A stretch of 64,000 nt of DNA, from contig CM039184.1 of assembly GCA_008360975.2 (NCBI GenBank), positions 33,529,797-33,593,796 on the forward strand, in the 5' to 3' direction. This stretch comes from Lichenostomus cassidix (lineage: Eukaryota; Chordata; Aves; Passeriformes; Meliphagidae). The notes beneath the pieces are model-generated. The model made no database searches. It was not told the DNA's origin and saw only the letters and a list, made by a program, of their open reading frames with translations. A program made the position numbers and the translations under genes. Positions 11,761 through 21,316 of this stretch are shown piece by piece. Within the stretch, counting starts at the first letter, position 1; each line of letters starts with the position of its first letter.

Positions 11761-14700
11761 TGAATGTATTCATTATATGAAAATAGTCACTTTCTAGTTT
11801 ACTCTAAGAGTTAGTTATGCTCTCTGCATTTGCTGATCACTTTTGATATTTAATGCTTTTTGATTATTTTGTGCAAGTGGTTTTTTAAGCCATATGGATT
11901 TTCATCCCTGAAAGGATGACTGAAATCTGTAAACAGAATCTTCTAACCTTTAAACAAAACAGGAGCTTTATAATTAAAACAAAACAAAAAACAAAAAAAT
12001 GGAAAAAAATCCTTAGACAAGTCACACAAATTTAGATTATTCTAATAGTTTTTGCCATTGCTGTGACACAAAAACAAAACCCAGCTCATCTGCATTAACA
12101 TGAATGAGTGAGTAGAATCCAGAGTAAATCCTGTTTTCTGGAATGTTTATTAGTTTAAAAAAAACTTCCCACCCTATATCACATAAAGAGTTACCTGTCT
12201 AGTACTAACAGCGCTCTTACACTCCTGAGACATGCAAGAGATGAAGGAATATGTATTTTGGCATTACATTTATGAATAATTTATGAATATTTTTTGAGGA
12301 TTCCAGAAAGCTAATTTCAAAAGCAGAAGGATAAATAACCAAGATTTTAAAAGTACAAACTGTGCTCCTTGCACTTTAGATTTTATCTTGATTTCTATTC
12401 AGATTGAGCATCTAATTGACAGGAGAACTTCACTCTGACAGAGGACATCAAACATTTCATTATTCTTTAGAATTTTACAGAAGTGTGGATGATCCCTTCC
12501 AATTTTCTCATGCTTAAAATGGTACACAAAATAAATTTTCAAAGGAGTATTTTTAATAAAATCAGAGGGAAAAAACCTATTGAGTTTTTTACATTCCACT
12601 TACACCTACCTGTGTAAGTAGATCTTTATTTCATACAATGTAAACTAATAGTCCTGTAATTTCAACATTTCTTTCTGTAGACAGAAAGTAATTTCAACTT
12701 CTATACATATTTTTGCTTTGATATTCAGCATCAGTGAAGTTAGAATGATTCATTCTTACAAAGATTCTTTTTTAATGCATCATTAAATGCATAATGTAAA
12801 ATCAAACCCACATAATGTAATTGTTGTAGGGACTGGATTGAAGGCAGCATCCTGTCAGTAGTTATAAAAAAGGTTAAGTGTGACAGTAAAGGAGGAGAGC
12901 AATAGAGAAAAAAAGACTGAAAAGAGAAAATGAACATTATTATTACTGCAATATCCAAAGAGTACTGTGAGGTTTTGAAGGTTTCTATGACCTGTTAAAT
13001 CTTTTCAATAAAAAGAAAGTGAGCAGGGCACACTTGTTAACCTGTTAGCTAAGCATATTATTGTGGTGAAGAAGTGTGAAACAACAAGAAATGCAATTTG
13101 TCTGTGTTATTCTTTCAGGTTCCACTGAGAAACTAACAGCCCCAGAGGTAATACAGACTACGGCAAAGATGGTTTACAGCAGTATACTGCAGTTACAGAT
13201 CATGCCACTGTCTTTTAAAATTAAAGTCTTAAAAGTCTATACTTTAAAATGCTACACAGTCTGTAAAATACATGAGTTGCCTCTTCTACAGACAGAGCAG
13301 ATACTTTTCACTCTTTCATAATACATAGCTCTGGCCTCACACAGGTTAATTACAACTTCTGAGGCCAGATAGCAAACACTTCTTTTAAAATATTACAGTA
13401 ATCTTTTCTGCTTGCCATAGAGCTTATCCATCAGCTGAAAAGCTGCTTTATTTTTTAAGGAACCCTTTCAACCCATATTGAAGTCAAAAGTCAGGCTGCC
13501 AATGGGAACTACTATGGGATCTTTATAACAATTTAATCCTTGGAACCATCCCAGCTGATCACGTGTTTCAAGGGTCTAGACTTAACACTGATTTCATTTT
13601 CCTCTCCTTTGAAAGAAGTGAGCAGGTAAAAGGTATCTTTTGAAATGTTTGTCTAAAGTGTAAGGACTATGGCTGACAGCTTCATTACTGAAGCACAGCA
13701 GAATGTCTTGACTGCCAGAATAAAGCCTACCTGTGCCTGACTTATTTTGAGTGAGCCTGAGGCTAAGGAGCAAACTTCTACATGCACCAATAAATGGTTC
13801 TAATCTTACTAATCTCCATCTTTCAAAATAAAGACATTTTGCTAAAACCTTGCCTCTGGGATCATGTACTTTCAGAAATTAAAACATTAGAAAAACAGAG
13901 CCCTATCAAAACAGACTTACTCTAAAAACAAGGCTGTCCAAACTATCCCATTATCTGGGTAAAGAATGGAGAGAATGTGGAATTAGTAGAAAGTATCAGA
14001 TTCATTATTCATTACACCTAAATTACACTTACCTATTTGAAAGGCAGAAGTTTGGAAGAGAGAGGAAGGAGCCAAATAAGCAGTTGAGGAACAGAGGGCA
14101 ATGGGGAATAGACACACAAGTGCTGTGCCTTGTTTGGGAGGCATGGGGTGAGTAGGTGTGGAGGGCAGGAGGAAAGATCCACAGAACTGAGAAAGAGTGG
14201 GGTAAGTGCTGAAGGACACGGTCCAAAGCGATGAAAAATTATTTGTGTGGTGAATTTGATCTGCCCTGATAAGCCCAAGGTAAGCATTGCCCAATTACAC
14301 TGCCTCCCCTTCTGTGATACCCTGAGACTTTGCTTCAGGTACTGAGATCACTTTAAAAATATCACCCCAGTGCACTGCTGAATCCTCAAGTGTTGCTTTT
14401 ATGGTAAGTGACTAATAAGTATAACAGCCTCTAATGAAAAAAAATTAACAGTGCATAAATAGTGCATCAAATAGGTATTGTAGAACTCCACAGCTGAAGA
14501 GTTATGCAGTATCACTAAAGGTTTCTTTAGATGAATGCAGTGTGACTTTGGAATAGGGTTGCTGTAAAAATATTAAAACGAAAATTATCTGTGACAAGTA
14601 TTTGGTAATTTTCACTCCAGAAAAAAATTACACTGCGTGTACAACACGCAGGCTATTGCTATACTGTCTAGAACAACAGAAAAATTGATAAAGGAACTGA

Positions 14701-16030
14701 AAAGAGCTGGAAAGAACAAGAAATCATAATTGAACTTCGAGTAACAACTTTAAAGATGCAAAAGCTGCAGGATCCCTAATTCCCTTAACTTCTTAGCTAA
14801 GTGATACCATAGCCAAATGTTTCACCAATCTGCAAGTTCTGTATTTATCTCAATGAACAGCCTTAAGAGCTTGCATGGTATGTAAAATGTCTGGCAGAAT
14901 TAAGAAGTCTGCCCTTCCTTTGTACATCAAACCACAGGAGAGGAAAGGTCTAGGACATCATAAGAGATAACAAAATGATTCAGAGATGGTGAAATCATAC
15001 ACAAGCTTTTTATAGAAATGCTCTGGGAGTAATTCAAGACATACCAAAGAACCAAACCAAATTAAACAGTCCACAGACTAGAAATTTGAACAGCTTGTGA
15101 AGAATGAGAAAGTCAAGCTTATCAATATCACAATTAACAAAACAGCTATAATGTTCTTTCCTCCTTGCCATTAAGTTACTGCAGTCAGGGTTAATGCATT
15201 CTGTGTAGAGAATGTCTCATGGTATGATTTTTGAAAGATGTTTAATTTTCATTCACAAGAATGGTATTTCTACAAAAAGAAGAGAAGGATATTTGCTTCT
15301 TGAATGGAAGGACATTTCTTCAAAAACAGAAATTATTTTAATATCATTTACTCATTTTCTTCCTCCAAAACATAAGCTGGAAACCTGTTGCATAAAAACT
15401 ATGTGAAAATATAAAATAATTTAAAAGGCTAGTTCTTACCCACTCATATCAGCCTGAAATAGTATGATTCTCTTACTGCTGCTTTCTGCAAACAAAGAGA
15501 AAGTAAAATCATTCTTTTCTCCAGATTAAAAGCTCTCTGGGAGGAATGAAAGACTTGCAAGTGGGAAAAGAGTCTTTGATTATTTTTCTTTTAACTAGAA
15601 TGAAATAAAACTAGTTTTCTTATTTGAGATCTATTCAAAGATGCAAAAAAGTGCTGCAGAAATTATTAGTACTACTATCTAACTCTCAAGTGTCATTTCT
15701 ACCCACTAACCAAAATATTCCATGCAATCCAGTAGGAAGTATCACAGAGTTGGAGAAGTTTCCTCGAACTGCAAGCTGCATAAGCCTAGCACTGAGACTC
15801 GTGAGCTTAACTTAATACAGCAATACATTTACATAATTGTCCAAAGACTGTCTGAATTTATTGAAAGAGACACTGGACTTCTATTCACTGCAAGAAGATA
15901 CCAAAAGCACATACATCCAGACACTAAAACAGAGTATGTGCAGCCTGTATACCAACAGCAACGCATTTAATATCGGTATGTAGATAACTGTAGGTGGGAT
16001 CTTGCCTCAAGAAATGCCAAGTATATATGT
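11761..16030. other. AT-rich non-coding DNA, no gene seen
   Basis: No gene is supported. About 14035-14225 is purine-rich on the + strand, so the - strand is pyrimidine-rich and open in all three frames (65, 84 and 103 codons). That overlap comes from strand asymmetry and does not indicate a gene. Two good splice-donor-like words lie here on the + strand (14279/14280 and 14403/14404), but neither has a convincing upstream acceptor. Confidence 0.7.
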
Positions 16031-16450
16031 CATAGAGTCATAGAATCACAAAATCATTTAGGTTGGAAAAGACCCTTAAGATCAACAAGTCCAGCCATTA
16101 ACCCAGGACCACCAAGTCTAACACTAAAACATGTCACTAAGTGCCATTTAATTACCTCAAGAGATGGTAACTCGACCACTTCTTTGGGCAGCCTGTTCCA
16201 ATGCTTTGAAAACCTTTCAGTGAAGAAATTTTTTCTAATATCCAATCTAAACCTCCCCTGGCCCAACTTGAGGCTATTTCCCCTTATCCTATCACTTGTT
16301 ACCTGGGAAAAGAAACCAACAACCACCTCACTACAACCACATTTCAGGCAGCTGTAGAGAGTGATAAGGTCACTTCTGAGACTCCTTTTCTCCAGGCTAA
16401 ACAACCCCAGTTACCTTAGCCACTCCTCATAAGACTTGTGCTCTGGAACC
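16031..16450 (-). mobile_element. CR1 LINE, 5'-truncated copy with remnant of ORF2 C-terminus
   Basis: This is a 420-bp CR1 3' end on the - strand. The complement of the terminal octamers and the complement of TTCCAACC ('ggttggaaaag') are at 16031-16072. The - strand still has a 116-codon open frame (16054-16404). It reads as the C-terminal end of the CR1 ORF2 protein, with the characteristic '[20 protein letters not shown]' stretch followed by a 'LPSLEV' block; the reverse transcriptase and endonuclease domains are absent. The element is therefore dead. Its 5' end falls at a 'ggttccagagcacaagtctt' segment, almost the same breakpoint as the copy at 47.8 kb. It is relatively well preserved and so younger than the 3.7-kb tail. 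Confidence 0.95.
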
Positions 16451-17569
16451 TAAGCACCATATACCAATTTTCCTTCATTTGCCTCAATACAGACAGTCTG
16501 AGGGACAGGAGAAGAGAAGTGAGCAGTGAATGATGAAGAATTAATGATAAATGAAGGTAAGTTAATTATAATAAATAGAAACCTAAGGTAAACAGGGACA
16601 GGTCCACATGCAAAAGAGGAGTTGTACAAGCAGAAGAAATAAGAGCCAACAAGAACTTTTTAATCTACAACATTGAATTGCTCAGGGCAATAATCTCAAA
16701 GTGTATTATTAACAATAATTATTTTTCTCTCATATACCTTATTTTGAGAACAAATATCAGTAATTTCAATTGCTAAATAAGAACTAGAATAATAATAGCC
16801 CTGATGAAAATCCTACTGAACTAAGTAAGGCTCTCTGTCAACATGAAGGTAATCTATGTGATTTGTAGGATGCTGACACTCACAACTGCACCTCCAGACT
16901 GAGAAAAAGAAGCTGTCTCTCTAAATATCACAGATGTAACTTTTATACTTAGAAAAGAGGAATTTATCAGGCCTTATTTCAGAGAAAATAGTGTCTGTGC
17001 AACAGATTGCAGTCAGGCCATCACTTCTGTTAAGAATAGATCCATGAAGACCTAACAAACAGACTTTGCCTATTTCTGAGCATAAAAGTTTGAAATGTTA
17101 AAATAAAAAAAGCTATTATTTTTCCATTTAATCCCAATAGTCAGTTTAAGCAGAAAAACTATGAAAGCAGCACTTCAAGACATCTGATCTATTAATAGCT
17201 GATCTATTAAAACTTAGCCAATACACTTCCATCATTGAACCATGAAAGTTTATTCCTGAATTTTCATCAGAGAGCAATCTGATGTAACAGTGAGTTAAGA
17301 TTACATTCTTACACACCAATATGGCTGGGGGAGTTTACCAGAGACCTATGTAAGCTGAAATGCTGGGCATGTCAAGAAATAACCTACAGAGTGTAGGCAG
17401 AAAAGACCAAGATCATCAGTAGCACTGAGTTCCTGTCAGTCATTCTTGTCTACAGTTCCTGCAGGAGAGAGAATATTTGCTCAGATTCGCCTATTTATTT
17501 GCCTGCTGTGCTTGTTTTGATACCCACCTGACAATCTGTGCAGCATGAGTGGCACAGGCAGACGCTGAG
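16451..17569. other. AT-rich non-coding DNA; one weak candidate exon inside
   Basis: No coding gene is seen. A near-direct 12-bp repeat (ctgatctattaa) occurs twice around 17183-17214. The candidate exon at 16493-16556 is listed separately. GC content rises after about 17,480 towards the CpG island. Confidence 0.65.
16493..16556 (+). other. candidate non-coding exon (64 bp)
   Basis: A pyrimidine-rich acceptor ('cttcatttgcctcaatacag') ends at 16492. A full-consensus donor, AAG|GTAAGT, follows at 16556/16557. The segment between is strongly purine-rich (GAAGAG/GGACAG-like words), which resembles exonic splicing enhancers. All three frames contain stops, so it could only be a UTR or lncRNA exon. 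It begins about 40 bp beyond the 5' end of the antisense CR1. A chance pairing of splice-like words is entirely possible. Confidence 0.2.
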
Positions 17570-18060
17570 GAGTGTCAGCGCTGGGATGAGAGAAGGGCTG
17601 ACTGTATTACCATTTTAAATGGCCTGCCTGCCGAGTGCTGCGATTTCGTTCCTCCCGTACCTGTCACGCTTCATTAAGCCGCCCTCTCCACAGCCCTGTG
17701 CTGCCGAGAGCCACGCTCATTCCCTTGCTCTGGAGACAGGTTCTGCTGCCTCCTCCTTGGGCAGCAGATTGGGCATCTGGGCTCCGTGCTGTGCCCGTGT
17801 GGGCAGAGGAAGGACACGCTCCGGCAGTGCCGGGCACAGCCACCTGCCCGGGCCGGGCCCTGCTTGCTTTTCCAGCCCCCGGTGCTCCGGGAACGCTCCC
17901 GGGCTGGGATCCGGCAGAGAAATCCTTTGCTCCTCGCTGTGCCATCGACGGCACCTCTGAGGTGAGACAGAAAGGTCGTGATACATCCAAGCCTGCAATT
18001 CCCAGCAGGGTTTCGAGAGCAGACCTGCGAGAGCAGAACACCACCTGCAGCTAAAAGCAA
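17570..18060. promoter_or_regulatory. CpG island, possible promoter or first exon
   Basis: This block is abruptly GC-rich inside AT-rich flanks. I counted about 25 CpG dinucleotides in 17641-18060. At roughly 60% GC, that gives an observed/expected ratio near 0.65, which meets the usual loose CpG-island criteria. In birds such islands generally mark promoters. On the + strand a good splice donor, GAG|GTGAGA, sits at 17961/17962. On the - strand a good donor, CAG|GTACGG, sits near 17660. Open frames of 93-139 codons exist on both strands, as high GC alone would give, and none resembles a known protein. Alternatives are a decayed GC-rich repeat or a retrocopy of a GC-rich gene part. The direction of transcription, if any, is not decided by the sequence. 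Confidence 0.5.
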
Positions 18061-18620
18061 AGGGGTTTGCTCTCTTTATATTTATAATTTATATAATGAC
18101 AGAAAAATTGAACAGTTCGGTCAAAGAGGTAATAGAAAACCCGATCGTTTAGATACACAGTGATATAACAACTTTCTTCTCTAGCCCTGTTCCCAGAGGA
18201 TGCCACTTAGAAGAACAGTCATTTTCAGATGAACATTTACAAATGTTTCATCTGACTGCTTGCATAAAACAAGCCTGATTCTACAGTATACTGAGAAAAT
18301 ACTGTTTTCCTGGTCTTGTGTGCCATAAATGTAATCTTTTGAGCTATGAAAACTCAGTTGATTCAAATCAGCTGGACATTTGTCAAGGAATGGACAAGAG
18401 CACTGAGGTAGTGGTTTCTGAGTCACCCTCTCTTCCCTAATGTAATGCCAATAATTAGGAATAAACTCCATGGATATATGTAATTTTACAGCATTCTTGT
18501 TTGGAATCCATTTCTTGCTAACTTCAAAGTATTACAGTGCATTTTGGAGAGTAAATTTATCATTCTTTGAAATTATTTAGAATGCTTTTTTGCCCAACAA
18601 GGAGGAGTAGAGATTTAAGG
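18061..18620. other. AT-rich spacer, no gene seen
   Basis: Composition drops sharply to AT-rich with a TATA-like run around 18076-18100 immediately beside the CpG island. A 96-codon - frame at 18181-18471 has no recognisable content. Confidence 0.65.
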
Positions 18621-18827
18621 TTTCCTTCCTTCCTTCCTTCCTTCCTTCCTTCCTTCCTTCCTTCCTTCCTTCCTTCCTTCCTTCCTTCCTTCCTTCCTTC
18701 CTTCCTTCCTTCCTTCCTTCCTTCCTTCCTTCCCTCCTTCCCTCCTTCCCTCCTTCCCTCCTTCCCTCCTTCCTTCCTTCCCTCCTTCCCTCCTTCCTTC
18801 CTTCCTTCCTTCCCTCCCTCCCTCCTC
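18621..18827. repeat. (CCTT)n polypyrimidine microsatellite, 207 bp
   Basis: Uninterrupted C/T occupies the + strand. The first ~110 bp are pure TTCC units. From about 18731 the pattern becomes a higher-order 8-bp unit (TTCCCTCC), then TTCC again, ending in a few TCCC units. The long frames over it on both strands (Phe/Leu/Pro/Ser on +, Lys/Glu/Gly/Arg on -) are translations of the repeat, not genes. Pure homopurine/homopyrimidine tracts with mirror symmetry like this can form triplex (H-DNA) in vitro and are unstable in length. Confidence 0.98.
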
Positions 18828-19824
18828 AAACAATACTTAGACACTAAACATTTGGAACAGATAGCAACAGTTCCAGTCTTGTAGCAGAAATTTTTACATC
18901 TCTGTAAAAAATGTTTCAGATGTGGTGAAATATATTTTAGCTGCTGTCACTATCACCTTCTGAGTTTCAAATGTTTGAATATATTTTAGTTAGGTTCTGA
19001 AACCTTTAAATAACAATACATTTCTACCTCATACTGTAAACATACACATCTGAGGAAAAGAAAGATTTAAAAATTAGAATTCATCTCTTTTTTTAAATGT
19101 CAGGAAAGAAGTAAAAAAATTAATTCAGAAAATTTCCAGCATTTTAGTAATATAGTTTAAATTTTAAGAACAATTGGATGCAGCACATTAAAAATATGGT
19201 CTAAGATGGAAGGAAAAAAAATACAATTTTCCTTGAAATTTTCATTTACTAGCTTCAAAGAAAAGTTTAAAAATTCAATATATTAGCATTTAATAAACTT
19301 GATCAAATCTCAAACTGCAGGCCAGACCAACATACCAACAGCTAGCCTGCTTTAAATTATGGTCAGAAAAAAAAATTCATACATTAGACAATTACAGAAT
19401 ACTTAATCACTAAGGGAAGTTTCCTCAATTTTCTCTCAGTTATTAGCCATTTTTTGTTTTGAAATATGAAAGTCTTTATACTTGCACATAGAGTTGTGTA
19501 CTGTGGAAAGATGGATTTACATCTAATAGCTTAGTCTTTGTTATATATTTTGGTTTAATTAGAAATCTTTTTCCGGTATGCAGAAAACGTATATCAGAAA
19601 GAGTTCCTACAGAATCAGGCAATCCAATGATATGTATTGTTTAATAAAGTGACTTTTAGAATGCAGTCTTGGTTTTCCTTGAAATTAAACACTCAGGCAA
19701 AGTTGGCAGTGCAAGGTCAGGTGGAGGAGGCAGAGCTCTTCCCTGTGACCTTCCCTTGCTGGGCCAGGTTTCTGGAGGTTTTAGGGTGTTGAACAGCTAC
19801 TTCAGTAAAAGAAGTGCCTTAAAG
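18828..19824. other. AT-rich non-coding DNA, no gene seen
   Basis: There is nothing gene-like up to about 19660. From 19680 to 19824 the sequence is GC-richer and directly abuts the broken CR1. It does not match the CR1 3' end that should be there. Confidence 0.65.
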
Positions 19825-19972
19825 GGGGCAACCTGTTCCAGTGCCTCATTACCTTCAGCGTTAAGAATTTCTTCCTAATACCTGATCTAAAACTAACCCC
19901 TTTCAGTTTTCAGGCAATTACCCCTTGTCCTGTCACTGCATGGCCTTGTAAAAAGCCCTCCTCACATATCTG
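19825..19972 (-). mobile_element. CR1 LINE internal fragment lacking its 3' end
   Basis: On the - strand this matches the part of CR1 from the 'ccatgcagtgacaggacaag' segment through 'taggaagaaattctta' to 'cactggaacaggttgcc'. The last ~190 bp, including the TTCCAACC motif and terminal octamers, are missing. New CR1 insertions always carry the 3' end, so the loss happened after insertion by deletion or by insertion of other DNA at about 19824. The copy is diverged and has no useful open frame. Confidence 0.85.
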
Positions 19973-21176
19973 TATCAATATCATAACATAATTTGCAGTT
20001 ATAAATTCAGTTTTTCTGAATGATCAACAGCATCACAAAACCTGGTAATTCCTAAACCTACGAGGAATCTGTACTTGCTCTGTGTGGTCAGCTTTGTAAA
20101 CTCTTCATGCTAATAATCAGTAGGAAAAGCAACACTGGAAAATCATTTTGAATAAGCAGTGGTCATTAATTTGTACTTTCCTAATAAGGAGCTAGAAAGT
20201 AGCCACAGCACTAGGACATTACTCAGATATGATTTAAACTTATTAACTGAAGATGGTACACAAAAGCTACAAAATAAATTCTAAAAAAGCAACACGTTCA
20301 CTTTAATGATTACTCAACCAGACCTTATACAGTCTCCACACTTATGGTCTTCCTTAATCCCTTTGCTGCAGATGTGTGTATTTATGCAACAACACAGTTC
20401 TTCACAGGAAGTTGATTTAAAATAGGAGGAAAAGTGGAATGTAATGAAAAGATACAGGTACTTAATTCAGGCTCATAGAGTTGATAAAAAATTCAGAGAT
20501 ACTGCTTGGTACAGTGCCATGAATATCCACTGAAATGGCTCTGCATAATTATGGTCCCTTCAATAAATATGAGATGCACTATAACATTTACAGCATAAAG
20601 AATGTTTTAGCCCTTGCCTTTCTGTAGTTTATGAGTGCCATCCTTTAAGAGCAAATAACAGTTACTGACTCTGGGTGGATTAAAGCTTCAGCGCTTTTTT
20701 CAATATGAATGATAATAGACTCTTTTTTTTTTCTTTTACAGTGAAATGTTAAAATGCTGGTAAAAGCATAAATTGTATTAAAATAGAGTGTTCTGTGAAT
20801 AGAGCAACACAAAAAGGCAAGAAAATAATGCATTCATTTCCTCATTCTCTTATAAAATCTATAAACTACAGAGCCCTTCAGGGATCACCAGATATCATTT
20901 ACAGAATGAAAAGAAACATCTTTCAGATAAGGAAATTAATCAGCATGAGTCCTGTGGATCTGTTAACTACAGATAATAGTTACTGAATGGTTTTTAGGAC
21001 CCAAAATCAATAAACTGAAGTTCCTCTCCCTTTGCGACCTCTCCAGACTTTGTAAGACATAGCAGGACTCTCTTGAGTTATGATTCGGGTCATTGTAAAA
21101 AGTGACACTCTAAAGAGCTGTTCAAATAGAAAAGCTAAAATTTAAACTTTACTACCAATTTGAATCACTTTTAATA
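19973..21176. other. AT-rich non-coding DNA, no gene seen
   Basis: Only short AT-rich frames are present (up to 63 codons), opposed across strands near 20645-20986. No repeat or RNA gene is recognised. Confidence 0.7.
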
Positions 21177-21207
21177 TATTTATTTATTTATTTATTTATT
21201 TATTTAT
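21177..21207. repeat. (TTTA)n microsatellite
   Basis: About seven uninterrupted TTTA units occur after a TATA-like lead-in. Confidence 0.95.
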
Positions 21208-21260
21208 GAGCCCTATCTCTCACAAAAGCAAAACAACAACCTCTGCAAACTTCTAGTACC

Positions 21261-21295
21261 TATTCAATCAAATATCCTCTATTCAATCAAATATC
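21261..21295. repeat. 16-bp direct repeat, period 19
   Basis: The 16-bp word 'tattcaatcaaatatc' occurs at 21261 and again at 21280, immediately before the ATCT microsatellite. It is a local tandem duplication, probably replication slippage. Confidence 0.9.
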
Positions 21296-21316
21296 TATCT
21301 ATCTATCTATCTATCT
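21293..21316. repeat. (ATCT)6 microsatellite
   Basis: Six perfect ATCT units follow the 16-bp direct repeat. Confidence 0.95.

Noticed and set aside
14339..14403. Exon-like unit ending at ATG|GTAAGTG
   Set aside because: The upstream AG has a poor pyrimidine tract broken by purines.
16054..16404. 116-codon minus-strand frame as a host gene
   Set aside because: It is the C-terminal remnant of CR1 ORF2 inside a truncated retrotransposon.
17619..18060. Five overlapping frames of 93-139 codons on both strands
   Set aside because: High GC removes stop codons in all frames. None resembles a protein family, and their mutual overlap means at most one could be real.
18560..18884. Long Lys/Glu/Gly/Arg and Phe/Leu/Pro/Ser open frames on both strands
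   Set aside because: They are translations of the CCTT microsatellite in its possible frames.
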